Source: Ruegeria_C sp041537905
Lineage (GTDB): Bacteria > Pseudomonadota > Alphaproteobacteria > Rhodobacterales > Rhodobacteraceae
Reading direction: 5' to 3'
NCBI RefSeq assembly: GCF_041537905.1
Contig: NZ_JBGRUO010000002.1
Location: 124,001 to 188,000 of the forward strand
Length of the DNA stretch: 64,000 bases
The notes below the pieces were generated by a model. It was given only the letters and a program-made list of their open reading frames with translations, had not been told where the DNA came from and ran no database searches. The position numbers were made by a program, and so were the translations under genes. This document shows, piece after piece, positions 40,369 through 49,203 of the stretch; position 1 is the first letter of the stretch, and the number at the start of each line of letters is the position of its first letter.

Positions 40369-41130
40369 CTAACTGCGGATGCGCCAGCCAGTCTTGAATA
40401 TCCACCAGATGATAGCAAGGCAAATACCCGTGAAGGCGCCGATTGCCAGCAGGCTGAAAAAAATCGGCACGTCCGCAAGACCGTAAAACGACCATCGGAA
40501 CCCCGAGACCAGATAGACCACCGGATTGAACAAGGTGATGGTCTGCCAGACCGGCGGCAGCATGGTGATCGAATAGAACGTCCCGCCCAGAAAGATCAGC
40601 GGCGTGATCACCAGTTGCGGGATCAGCGACATCTGTTCGAAATTACTGGCCCAGATGCCGATGATGAACCCCAGCAACGCAAAGCTGAGACAGGTCAGGA
40701 TCAGAAACGCCGCCATAGCGATGGGATGCTCAACCCGGATATCGACAAAGAACGTGGCAGTCACCAGAATCACGAGACCCACGAACAGCGCCTTGGTTGC
40801 GGCGGCACCGACATACCCGATCACAATTTCGAGAAAATTGATCGGCGCGGACAGAACCTCATAGATCGTGCCCAGAAATTTCGGAAAGTAGATGCCGAAG
40901 GACGCGTTCGAGATCGACAGCGTCACCACCGACAGCATAACCAGCCCCGGCACAATGAACGCGCCATAGGACACGCCCTCGATTGTCTCGATGCGGCTGC
41001 CGATGGCGGTTCCGAAGACGATGAAATAGAGCGAGGTCGACAGGACCGGCGAGAAAAAGCTCTGCGCCAGCGTGCGGAAAAACCGCGCCATCTCGAAACG
41101 GTAGATTGCGGCGACGGCGGCCCAGTTCAT
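40369..41130 (-). CDS. ABC-2 type transporter permease
   Basis: A 253-residue membrane protein with six hydrophobic helices and the ABC-2 pattern: YGAFIVPGLVMLSVVTLSIS near 74, SAPINFLEIVIGYVGAAATK, and LIPQLVITPLIFLGGTFYSI near 189. It is the membrane half of the exporter whose ATPase overlaps it by 4 bases upstream. Such pairs move drugs, lipids or polysaccharide precursors outwards; the substrate is not visible. Confidence 0.92.
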   Translation of the reverse strand: MNWAAVAAIYRFEMARFFRTLAQSFFSPVLSTSLYFIVFGTAIGSRIETIEGVSYGAFIVPGLVMLSVVTLSISNASFGIYFPKFLGTIYEVLSAPINFLEIVIGYVGAAATKALFVGLVILVTATFFVDIRVEHPIAMAAFLILTCLSFALLGFIIGIWASNFEQMSLIPQLVITPLIFLGGTFYSITMLPPVWQTITLFNPVVYLVSGFRWSFYGLADVPIFFSLLAIGAFTGICLAIIWWIFKTGWRIRS

Positions 41131-42056
41131 GCCTGTTCTCCTGACACGAGGTTGACGAAAATCTCTTCGAGGCTGCTTTGGCGTGTCTGCACATCACGCA
41201 GAACCAGCCCGGCTTTGGCCAGATCATTCAAAAGCGAGGTGATGCCGGTGCGCTCGCCATGGATGTCATAGGAATAGACAAACGCATTCCCCGCCCCGTT
41301 CAGGGTCAGATCATAGTGCGCCAGCGCCTCAGGGATCGCGTCGACGGGCTCAGTCAGCATCACTTCGATGTGCTTCCTGCCCATCTGCGCCATTAGGCTT
41401 TCTTTATCCTCAACCAACAGCAATTCGCCGCCATTGATAACGCCGACGCGGTCGGCGATGGCCTCGGCCTCTTCGATGTAATGCGTGGTCAGGATGATCG
41501 TGACACCGTTTTCCTTGAGCTCGCGCACGATCTCCCACATGTCCTTGCGCAGTTCCACATCGACCCCGGCTGTGGGTTCGTCCAGAAACAGGATACGCGG
41601 CTCATGCGCCAGCGCCTTGGCGATCAGCACCCGGCGTTTCATGCCGCCCGACAGTTCCTTGACCGCATTCTTACGTTTGTCCCAAAGTGATAGCTTGCGC
41701 AGAATATCCTCGATCTTGGCATCGTCGCGCCCCAGCCCGAACAGGCCGCGCGACAGGCGAACGGTGTTCTGTACCTTTTCGAAGGGTTCCAGCGCGATTT
41801 CCTGAGGTACAAGGCCGATCATCCGTCGCGCTGCACGGTAGTCGTTCAGAATGTCGTGGCCACCAACGATCACTTGCCCCGAGCTCGGCATGGTAATCCC
41901 GCAGATCGTCGAGATCAGCGTGGTCTTGCCAGCCCCGTTAGGCCCCAGCAGGGCGAGTATCTCGCCCTCTTCGATGTCCAGCGAAACGCCTTTCAGGGCC
42001 TCAAAACCGTCCGCATAGGATTTCCTGAGGTCCTTGATCGAGAGAATTGTGGTCAT
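41127..42056 (-). CDS. ABC-2 type transporter ATP-binding protein
   Basis: The start MTTILSIKDLRKSY at 42056 gives 309 residues. Walker A is GPNGAGKTTL near 38-47, the signature is LSGGMKRRV near 136, and Walker B is ILFLDEPTAGVD near 157. The C-terminal domain of about 90 residues, with VQTRQSSLEEIFVNLVSGE, is that of DrrA/CcmA-like exporters. It is coupled to the permease gene. Confidence 0.93.
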   Translation of the reverse strand: MTTILSIKDLRKSYADGFEALKGVSLDIEEGEILALLGPNGAGKTTLISTICGITMPSSGQVIVGGHDILNDYRAARRMIGLVPQEIALEPFEKVQNTVRLSRGLFGLGRDDAKIEDILRKLSLWDKRKNAVKELSGGMKRRVLIAKALAHEPRILFLDEPTAGVDVELRKDMWEIVRELKENGVTIILTTHYIEEAEAIADRVGVINGGELLLVEDKESLMAQMGRKHIEVMLTEPVDAIPEALAHYDLTLNGAGNAFVYSYDIHGERTGITSLLNDLAKAGLVLRDVQTRQSSLEEIFVNLVSGEQA

Positions 42057-42260
42057 GTACTGCCCCTGTTTCGCTGGCGATCCTATCGCGCGACGGATCG
42101 CTGCGACAGAGCGCAAATGCACAAAAAACCCTGCAGGACTGCGCAGATGGTTTCAGAGTTGCGACACATCCCGTCGCAATGCTTATGGACAAGGTGACGT
42201 TCTCTGATACCCCTGAGGACATCAGGCGCGCAAATTCACGGCCCGCCGGAGGAGCACCAC
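42057..42260. other. Divergent intergenic region of ABC and DMT transporter genes
   Basis: A 204-base gap between two divergently read genes. It carries the inverted repeat at 42159-42179. No gene is seen; it should contain both promoters. Confidence 0.5.
42159..42179. promoter_or_regulatory. Inverted repeat, candidate operator
   Basis: TTGCGAC-acatccc-GTCGCAA: perfect 7-base arms with a 7-base spacer, about 80 bases upstream of the DMT transporter start and about 100 upstream of the ABC ATPase. A regulator site for either gene is plausible. Confidence 0.4.
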
Positions 42261-43241
42261 ATGGAGACCTTGGCCCAGAACCGGCCCGCCGCCGGTATCG
42301 CCTGCATTGTTGTCGGCATGATCTGCATTTCGATCAACGACATGATCATCAAGCAATTGTCGGGCGCCTATCCGCTGCATCAGATCGTGATGTTTCGCGC
42401 CTCGATCGGGATCATGTTCACGCTGGTGATGGTGCAGTATGAAGGCGGGTTGGGCATTCTCAGGACACGGCAGCCGCTGCTGCATCTGCTGCGCGGGCTG
42501 CTTGTGGTGGCCTCAAACATGAGCTTCTTTCTGGCACTTGCGGTGATGCCGCTGGCCGATGTCACTGCGATGTTTTTTGTGGCCCCGCTTTTCATCACAT
42601 TGCTGTCGGTCCCGATCCTGCGGGAAAAGGTCGGGCCGTTGCGCATCGGCGCTGTTGTGGTCGGTTTCGTCGGCGTCCTCATCATGCAGCGCCCGTGGGA
42701 AAGCGGTGAAGCGCTGGTGGCCAACCGTCTGGTACTGCTGCTGCCCCTCGTCGCGGCGCTGACCTATGCGCTGTTGCAGGTGATGACGCGCAAGCTTGGC
42801 GTGACAACCAAGGCATCGGCGCTGGCCTTTTACATCCAGATGGTCTTCATCCTCGTTTGCCTGGGTTTCTACATGATCGCGGGTGACGGGCGCTTTGCCG
42901 AGGGTATCGACGATCCCAGCCTGCTTTTCCTGTTCCGGGCCTGGGTTTGGCCCAATGACGGCGATTGGATCTATCTGCTGCTGCTTGGCATGAATGTTGC
43001 GGTGATCGGATATGCGCTCAGCCAGGCCTACCGGCTTGCCGATGCCGCGACCGTCTCGCCCTTTGAATATGTGGGGCTGCCGATGGCAGTGTTCTGGGGT
43101 TGGCTGATCTGGTCGGAGCTGCCCGATCTTGAGGTCTGGGTCGGCATGGTCCTGATCATGGGCGCAGGCATGTTCGTGTTCCTGCGCGAACAACAGAAAT
43201 CACGCAGGCTTGCGCGGCGGCGTATCAATGTTCCACGGTAG
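42261..43241 (+). CDS. DMT family (EamA) transporter
   Basis: A 326-residue protein with ten hydrophobic helices in two EamA halves. Marks include MICISINDMIIKQLSGAYPL at the start, FFLALAVMPLADVTAMFFVA near 93 and AYRLADAATVSPFEYVGLP near 255. Drug/metabolite transporters of this type usually export small polar metabolites. It is followed 23 bases later by the acyl-CoA racemase gene. A GGAGG site lies 10 bases before the ATG. Confidence 0.9.
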   Translation: METLAQNRPAAGIACIVVGMICISINDMIIKQLSGAYPLHQIVMFRASIGIMFTLVMVQYEGGLGILRTRQPLLHLLRGLLVVASNMSFFLALAVMPLADVTAMFFVAPLFITLLSVPILREKVGPLRIGAVVVGFVGVLIMQRPWESGEALVANRLVLLLPLVAALTYALLQVMTRKLGVTTKASALAFYIQMVFILVCLGFYMIAGDGRFAEGIDDPSLLFLFRAWVWPNDGDWIYLLLLGMNVAVIGYALSQAYRLADAATVSPFEYVGLPMAVFWGWLIWSELPDLEVWVGMVLIMGAGMFVFLREQQKSRRLARRRINVPR

Positions 43242-43264
43242 GCCCAAAGGAACAGAGGGCGCCA

Positions 43265-44353
43265 ATGCTGGACGGGATACGCATCGTGGAATTCGAAGGG
43301 CTCGGCCCCGCCCCCTTCGCGGCCATGACGCTGGCCGATTTGGGAGCCGATGTGATTGTCATTCACCGCAAGGGCGGCCCGCCCAATCCGGGCCAGCCGG
43401 ACAGATCGCTGCTGGATCGCGGCAAACGCTCGATTGAACTGGACCTCAAGGACCCCGACGACCGCGAGGCCGCTCTGCGCATCATCGCCGGTTCTGACGC
43501 GTTGATCGAAGGGTTACGTCCGGGCGTGATGGAAAAACTGGGGCTTGGGCCTGAGACCTGCCAAGCGCGCAATCCGGCGCTTGTCTATGGTCGCATGACC
43601 GGCTGGGGGCAGGATGGACCGCTGGCCGCTGCCGCCGGGCATGACCTGAACTATATCGGGCTCTCGGGTGCTCTCTGGTATGCCTCCGCACCGGGGGATG
43701 CGCCGCTCACGCCAGCCACGTTGGTGGGCGATATCGGTGGGGGCGCGATGTATCTGGTGGCGGGACTGCTGGCCGGGCTGCTGAAGGCACGGGTAAGTGG
43801 CAGCGGCACGGTGGTCGATGCCGCGATCTATGACGGCTCGGCCCATATGATGAACCTGCTGATGAGCCTGCGGCAATCGGGAAACCTGTCTCAGACGCGC
43901 GGCGAAAGCCTGCTGGACGGCCCGCATTGGAGCCGGACATATCGCTGCCGTGATGGCGGTTATATCTCAGTGCAATGTCTTGAGCCGAAATTCTACAGGC
44001 AATTCCTAGCCCATCTAAATCTGGCCGAGGACCCGGATTTTGCCCGGCAATTCGACCGCACCCTTTGGCCCCTCCTAACCGAACGGCTGGGGGCGATCTT
44101 TGACCAGCAGCCCCGCGCTCATTGGGCTGATCTGTTTGCCGGAAGCGATGCCTGCGTTGCGCCGGTTCTGAGTCCGGATGAGGCCATCTCCCACCCCGCA
44201 AACAAGCATCGCCACACCTGGCAGGAGATCGACGGCACCCTGCAGGCCGCACCCGCGCCGCGTTTTGTTGGCCAGAAGACCTCGCCCAAACCGGCCCCGC
44301 AACGCGGCGCGCATAGCGACGAGATTCGCGCCGAATTCCCCGCCAAGCCCTGA
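43265..44353 (+). CDS. Alpha-methylacyl-CoA racemase (CaiB/BaiF family)
   Basis: A 362-residue class III CoA-transferase-fold protein. The start MLDGIRIVEFEGLGPAPFAA is typical. His126 in GHDLNY at 125-130 and Asp156 in VGDIGGG at 154-160 match both the residues and the numbering of the catalytic pair of M. tuberculosis methylacyl-CoA racemase. It is therefore more likely a 2-methylacyl-CoA epimerase than a CoA transferase. Such enzymes let branched acyl chains enter beta-oxidation. It ends 6 bases before the convergent hemE. Confidence 0.88.
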   Translation: MLDGIRIVEFEGLGPAPFAAMTLADLGADVIVIHRKGGPPNPGQPDRSLLDRGKRSIELDLKDPDDREAALRIIAGSDALIEGLRPGVMEKLGLGPETCQARNPALVYGRMTGWGQDGPLAAAAGHDLNYIGLSGALWYASAPGDAPLTPATLVGDIGGGAMYLVAGLLAGLLKARVSGSGTVVDAAIYDGSAHMMNLLMSLRQSGNLSQTRGESLLDGPHWSRTYRCRDGGYISVQCLEPKFYRQFLAHLNLAEDPDFARQFDRTLWPLLTERLGAIFDQQPRAHWADLFAGSDACVAPVLSPDEAISHPANKHRHTWQEIDGTLQAAPAPRFVGQKTSPKPAPQRGAHSDEIRAEFPAKP

Positions 44354-44359
44354 GGCGCT

Positions 44360-45394
44360 TTAGCCGCCGCGCACCGTGTCGATCATCAGTTGCACGTTCT
44401 CGGGATCGGCATCCGGCGTGATGCCGTGGCCCAGATTGAAGATATGCGGCCCCTTGGAAAACGCCTGCACGATCTGGCGGGTTTCATCCACCAGCGCCTG
44501 TCCACCGGTCACCATATGGCGCGAGGCCAGATTGCCCTGCACGCAGCCATCGACCTGCACATGGCGCGCCGCCCAGTCCGGATCGGCGGAATTGTCCAGA
44601 GCAACACAGTCAACGCCGGTTTCACGGGCGAAGCCCACGTAATGTTCGCCCGCTTCGCGCGGGAAGCCCATGACCGGAATACCCGGATGCCGCTCTTTCA
44701 GTGCGCGGGTGATCGCGCGGGTCGGCTCGACGGCGTATTTCTTGAACGCATCATCGGGCAGTGACCCGGCCCAGCTATCAAAGATCTTCACCACCTCGGC
44801 CCCGGCCTCGATCTGCATCGAGAGATAGTCGATGGTCGCCGCGGTGATCCGGCTGATCAGCGCATCAAACAGCGCAGGGTTCTCCAGCCGCAGCGCATGG
44901 GCCGGGCCCTGATCGGGCGTCCCGCGACCGGCGATCATATAGGTCGCCACGGTCCAAGGCGCGCCTGCGAAGCCGATCAGTGTGGTCTCGGACGGCAATT
45001 CGCGCGACAGGATGCGAACAGTTTCGTAGATCGGCGCCAGAGTCTCGTGAATATCCATCGCCGGTTTGAGCGCATCAAAATCTGCTTGCGTGGTGATGGT
45101 CGACAGCCGCGGCCCCTCGCCCGTCACGAACCACAGATCGGCACCCAGCGCCTGCGGCACCAGCAGAATGTCGGCAAACAGGATCGCCGCATCAAACCCG
45201 TAGCGCTGGATCGGCTGTAACGTGACCTCGGCGGCCAGTTCGGGATTATAGCACAGCGACAGGAAATCCCCGGCCTGTGCGCGGGTGGCGCGGTATTCGG
45301 GCAGGTAGCGACCGGCCTGCCTCATCATCCAGATCGGCGGCACGTTCTGAACCTCACCCGCCAAGGCGCGCAGTATCGTTTTTGTCTCGGCCAT
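44360..45394 (-). CDS. hemE: Uroporphyrinogen decarboxylase
   Basis: The start at 45394 (MAETKTILRALAGE) gives 344 residues. The enzyme removes four carboxyls to give coproporphyrinogen III. PPIWMMRQAGRYLPEYRATR near residue 19 is the signature, with GFAGAPWTVATYMIAG near 138 and the second signature VMGFPREAGEHY. It is divergent from hemC across about 105 bases. That gap has TTGACA on the minus strand at 45446-45451 as a possible -35 box. Confidence 0.95.
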   Translation of the reverse strand: MAETKTILRALAGEVQNVPPIWMMRQAGRYLPEYRATRAQAGDFLSLCYNPELAAEVTLQPIQRYGFDAAILFADILLVPQALGADLWFVTGEGPRLSTITTQADFDALKPAMDIHETLAPIYETVRILSRELPSETTLIGFAGAPWTVATYMIAGRGTPDQGPAHALRLENPALFDALISRITAATIDYLSMQIEAGAEVVKIFDSWAGSLPDDAFKKYAVEPTRAITRALKERHPGIPVMGFPREAGEHYVGFARETGVDCVALDNSADPDWAARHVQVDGCVQGNLASRHMVTGGQALVDETRQIVQAFSKGPHIFNLGHGITPDADPENVQLMIDTVRGG

Positions 45395-45499
45395 GCCTGC
45401 CCCCAATTCTGATTGCGCCACACCGGTCTATGCTGAGCGGCAATTTGTCAAGCATTCCCCCGTTGTCAGGGCAAAGTGACGCGACTAAAGCTGTGCGTC

Positions 45500-46459
45500 A
45501 TGACACATGCCCTGCCCTCTCCGTCCGACCCGTTGAAAATCGGCACGCGCGGCTCGCCGCTTGCGCTTGCGCAAGCCTATGAAACCCGCGATCGCCTCGC
45601 CAAGGCGCATGAGTTGCCGCATGATGCGTTCGAGATCACCGTGATCATGACCAGCGGCGACAATCGCAAGCTGATCGACGCGGACCGCCCGCTGAAAGAG
45701 ATCGGCAACAAGGGCCTGTTCACCAAAGAGATCGAAGAGGCGATGCTGCGTGGCGATATCGACATTGCGGTACATTCGACAAAGGATATGCCGGTCGCAC
45801 AGCCCGAAGGTCTGGTGCTGGATACGTTCCTGCCGCGCGAAGATGTGCGCGATGCCTTCATCTCTCCGGGCCTGACCGCGCTGGACGATCTGGCCGAGGG
45901 GGCCGTTGTCGGCACCTCGTCGCTGCGCCGCCGCGCCCAGTTGCTGAACAAGCGACCCGACCTCAACGTGGTGGAGTTCCGGGGCAATGTGCAGACCCGC
46001 CTGCGCAAACTGTCCGAAGGCGTGGCGGAATGTACCTTTTTGGCATTGGCCGGACTGAACCGCCTGGACATGAGTGAGGTGCCAGCGACGCCCATCTCGC
46101 CCGACGACATGTTGCCCGCCATCGCCCAAGGCGCCATCGGGATCGAACGGCGCGGCAATGACGACCGCGCGGCCGATCTGCTGGCCCGCATCCATCACGG
46201 CGAAACGGAACACAGGCTGGCCGCCGAACGCGCCTTTTTAGCAGCGCTCGACGGGTCCTGCGAAACCCCGATTGCCGGGTTGGCAGAGATCGACGGCGAC
46301 ACGCTGCGCCTGCGCGGTCAGGTCCTGCGTCCCGACGGCTCCGAGGACGTGTTCGAAGAGCGAACCTGCCCCGTTGCCGATGGGGTAGAGCTGGGCCGCG
46401 ACATGGCGGCGGATATGCTGAAACAAGCGGGCTCCGGCTTTTTCGAGTGGCGCGACTGA
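45500..46459 (+). CDS. hemC: Hydroxymethylbilane synthase
   Basis: The start MTHALPSPSDPLKIGTRGSP at 45500 gives 319 residues; an in-frame start at 45476 is less likely. The enzyme links four porphobilinogens. KIGTRGSPLALAQAYETRD, HSTKDMPVAQPEGL near 93, GTSSLRRRAQL and FRGNVQTRLRKL are conserved, and the dipyrromethane cofactor cysteine lies in LDGSCETPI. It acts two steps before HemE, which is divergent next door. Confidence 0.95.
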   Translation: MTHALPSPSDPLKIGTRGSPLALAQAYETRDRLAKAHELPHDAFEITVIMTSGDNRKLIDADRPLKEIGNKGLFTKEIEEAMLRGDIDIAVHSTKDMPVAQPEGLVLDTFLPREDVRDAFISPGLTALDDLAEGAVVGTSSLRRRAQLLNKRPDLNVVEFRGNVQTRLRKLSEGVAECTFLALAGLNRLDMSEVPATPISPDDMLPAIAQGAIGIERRGNDDRAADLLARIHHGETEHRLAAERAFLAALDGSCETPIAGLAEIDGDTLRLRGQVLRPDGSEDVFEERTCPVADGVELGRDMAADMLKQAGSGFFEWRD

Positions 46460-46524
46460 CGCCACGGCCTGTTTGACAGAGGACCGTCCTGTCTGGGACA
46501 CTTCTCTCAGGGAGGTGGCCCGCC

Positions 46525-47469
46525 ATGACTCCGGGAAAGACCTATCTGACATCTGACGAAATCCGCCCGCTCGCCGAGCGGTCGGATATCAAAGGCGCCT
46601 GGCTGGTCCTGCATTGCTGGGGCACCATCGCGCTTGCAGTTGCTTTGTTCGGGCTCTGGCCCAATCCACTGACCTTCCTTCTTGCGGTGATGATCATCGG
46701 ATCGCGGCAGTTGGGGCTGGCGATCCTGATGCACGAAGCTGCGCATAACGCGCTGTTCCGGCGTCAGCACCTCAACGACATCGTCGGCACATGGCTCTGC
46801 GCGCGACCCATTCTGGCTGACCTCGGGGCCTACCGGCGCTATCACCTGACCCACCATCGCTTTACCCAGTCCGACAAGGACCCCGACCTACTGCTCTCGT
46901 CGAAATTTCCGACCTCTCATGCCTCGATGCGGCGCAAGTTCACCCGCGACCTGACCGGGCAGACCGGGGTAAAGCAACTTGTGGGACAGATCGCCATGGC
47001 GCTCCGCATGGCGGGGGATCATGAGGCGATCGAGGCGGCAGAGGCCGATTTTGCGCAAAGCTTCAAGAGCTTGCATTTCTGGGTCACCGTGCCTGTCTTT
47101 CTGGCGGTGATGCTGGTCATGGGGCTGGTTGGCAACTGGTGGTGGGGATTGGCCTTCTGGCTGCTGCCCTATCTGACCTGGTTCCAGTTCGTCCTGCGCG
47201 TACGCAACATCGCTGAACATGGCGCGACCGAGCAATCCGACGACCCCTTCCGCAATGTGCGCACCACGCTGGCCGGGCCATTGGCGCGGCTGTTTGTGGC
47301 GCCCTACTGGGTCAACTATCACCTTGAACACCACATGATCATGCATGTGCCCTGCTACAACCTGCCCAAGCTGCACAAGCTGCTGCTGGCCAAAGGTTAC
47401 GGCACGCAGATGAACATGGCCCCCAGCTATGGGGCGGCGATGCGCGAGGCCGGGTGGCGCTCAGCCTAG
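46525..47469 (+). CDS. Fatty acid desaturase family protein
   Basis: A 314-residue membrane protein with three His boxes: HEAAHNALF near residue 72, YHLTHHRFTQ near 112, and NYHLEHHMIMHVP near 268. These form a di-iron site. It is a second desaturase in the window, with a different His-box spacing from the one at 24281-25123. An AGGGAGGTGG site precedes the ATG. Its TAG and the TAG of the convergent hemF overlap in the tetranucleotide CTAG. Confidence 0.86.
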   Translation: MTPGKTYLTSDEIRPLAERSDIKGAWLVLHCWGTIALAVALFGLWPNPLTFLLAVMIIGSRQLGLAILMHEAAHNALFRRQHLNDIVGTWLCARPILADLGAYRRYHLTHHRFTQSDKDPDLLLSSKFPTSHASMRRKFTRDLTGQTGVKQLVGQIAMALRMAGDHEAIEAAEADFAQSFKSLHFWVTVPVFLAVMLVMGLVGNWWWGLAFWLLPYLTWFQFVLRVRNIAEHGATEQSDDPFRNVRTTLAGPLARLFVAPYWVNYHLEHHMIMHVPCYNLPKLHKLLLAKGYGTQMNMAPSYGAAMREAGWRSA

Positions 47470-48359
47470 TACCATTTCGCGATCGGCGGCAGGCTCATCA
47501 GCACCGCATCGGGGTCGTGGCCCGTCTCCAGCCCAAATTTCGTGCCCCGGTCATAGACGAGGTTGTATTCGGCATAGAGGCCCCGGTGCCTATACTGCAC
47601 CTCTTTGTCAGCCTCCGACCAGGGCTGCACCCTCCGTTTCTCCACCAAAGGCACAAAGGCGGGCAGGAAGGCGCGGCCGATATCCTGCGTCAGGGCGAAA
47701 TCCGCATCCCAGTCACCGGTGCAGTAATCATCCATGAAAATCCCGCCCACACCGCGCGCGCGTTTGCGGTGGGGGATATAGAAATACTCATCCGCCCAGT
47801 CTTTCAGGCGCGGATAATGCCCGGCCCCATGCGGGTCCAGATGCGCCTTCTGGGTGGCATGGAAATGGGTGGTATCTTCGTCATATTCGATACAGGGGTT
47901 GAGGTCGGACCCGCCACCGAACCACCAGGCATGCGGGATCCAGAACATCCGCGTGTTCATGTGCACCGCAGGGACGTGCGGGTTCTGCATATGCGCCACA
48001 AGCGAAATCCCCGAGGCCCAGAAGCGCGGATCATCCCTCATCCCCGGCAGGCCCTTGCGCGCCGCCATGGCCGACTGCGCCCGCTCCGACAGGGTACCAT
48101 AGACCTCGGACACATTGACGCCGACCTTTTCGAACACATGCCCGCCGCGCATCACCGACATCAGCCCGCCACCCGCATCCGAGCCGTCCTCGGAGGAACG
48201 CCTGGTCTCTGTCACCTCAAACCGGCCCGCCTCGGCTTCCGAGAGCGGCCCTTCGGCGTGATTGTCCTCCAGCGTTTCGAAGGCGCCGACGATCTGGTCG
48301 CGCAACTGGCGGAACCATGTGGCCGCCTGCACCTTTTGGGCCTCCATCGCCTGGGTCAT
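47466..48359 (-). CDS. hemF: Oxygen-dependent coproporphyrinogen III oxidase
   Basis: A 297-residue haem enzyme. Conserved blocks are GGLMSVMRGGHVFEKVGVNV near residue 64, SLVAHMQNPHVPAVHMNTRM near 119, WWFGGGSDLNPC and RGVGGIFMDDY. Near the end come RRVQPWSEADKEVQYRHRG and YNLVYDRGTKFGL. It oxidatively decarboxylates coproporphyrinogen III and needs oxygen, so an anaerobic HemN may exist elsewhere. With hemE and hemC nearby, this is a haem locus. Confidence 0.95.
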   Translation of the reverse strand: MTQAMEAQKVQAATWFRQLRDQIVGAFETLEDNHAEGPLSEAEAGRFEVTETRRSSEDGSDAGGGLMSVMRGGHVFEKVGVNVSEVYGTLSERAQSAMAARKGLPGMRDDPRFWASGISLVAHMQNPHVPAVHMNTRMFWIPHAWWFGGGSDLNPCIEYDEDTTHFHATQKAHLDPHGAGHYPRLKDWADEYFYIPHRKRARGVGGIFMDDYCTGDWDADFALTQDIGRAFLPAFVPLVEKRRVQPWSEADKEVQYRHRGLYAEYNLVYDRGTKFGLETGHDPDAVLMSLPPIAKWY

Positions 48360-48380
48360 TGGTCGTCCTTCTTTGACATG

Positions 48381-49184
48381 TCAGTGGGCCGGGGCTTCGA
48401 CCGGATCCAGCAGGGTGCGTCCACCGTCCAGCGTCATGATCTGCCCGGTCATGAAACCCGACGCCTCGGAGGCCAGGAACTGCGCCGCTTCGGCAAGCTC
48501 GGTCGCTGCGGCGATCCGGCCCAGCGGCGTATGGTTCTCAATATCGCGGCGATATTCGCGATTGTCCTTGAGAGCGGCCTGCAAAGACGCGCTCATGATC
48601 GATCCCAGCGCAATCGAGTTCACGCGGATATGGTGTGGCGCCAGCGCTACCGCGAGCGAGCGGGTCATCTGATCGAGCGCCGCTGTTGAGACGGAATAGG
48701 CCAGCAAATTGGGATGGGTGCGCCGCGCGGCGACTGACGAGAGGTTGATGATCGCCCCCGCCTGGCGCCCGTCTTCATTGTCGCCCGCCTGCTTGATCAT
48801 CCGCTTGGCCACCAACTGGCTCAGCCGCAGGGCGGGCATCAGGTTCTGGTTCAACAGCGCGCGCGTCGAATCGTCGTCCATGTCCAGCGGATCGGTCGGC
48901 ACCACCTGGCGCGCGCCGTTCACCAGAATGTCGATCTGATCGAACGCATCCAGCGAGGCCGACAACAGATTGGCCAGCGTCAACCTCTCGCGCAGATCGC
49001 CTGCAAAGTAGCGGATATTCTCGGTCTCGCCATTCTCGCCCAGTTCCGAGGCGAGGCGCTTTTCATCCATGTCGGCAAACACGACATTGGCGCCCTTGTC
49101 GGCGAAATGACGGCCAATGGCGAGGCCGATACCAGCGGCGCCACCGGTGACGATGGCGGTCTTTCCGGCAATGGAATAGGACAT
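48381..49184 (-). CDS. SDR family protein with altered catalytic Lys
   Basis: The start MSYSIAGKTAIVTGGAAGIG at 49184 has GGGAG upstream and gives 267 residues. The NAD(P) loop TGGAAGIG at 13-20 is intact and Ser150 (NLSS) and Tyr163 are present. The catalytic motif YxxxK reads YSVST at 163-167, so Lys is Thr, and the NNAG strand reads NGAR at 89-92. Either the enzyme uses another base or it has lost dehydrogenase activity. It follows hemF's upstream side by 21 bases in the same direction as hemF, and may be co-transcribed with it. Confidence 0.82.
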   Translation of the reverse strand: MSYSIAGKTAIVTGGAAGIGLAIGRHFADKGANVVFADMDEKRLASELGENGETENIRYFAGDLRERLTLANLLSASLDAFDQIDILVNGARQVVPTDPLDMDDDSTRALLNQNLMPALRLSQLVAKRMIKQAGDNEDGRQAGAIINLSSVAARRTHPNLLAYSVSTAALDQMTRSLAVALAPHHIRVNSIALGSIMSASLQAALKDNREYRRDIENHTPLGRIAAATELAEAAQFLASEASGFMTGQIMTLDGGRTLLDPVEAPAH

Positions 49185-49203
49185 CTGTTTCTCCCGCTCT
49201 GAC

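Noticed and set aside
43265..44353. Formyl-CoA or carnitine-CoA transferase
   Set aside because: His126 and Asp156 match the racemase catalytic pair in both identity and number.
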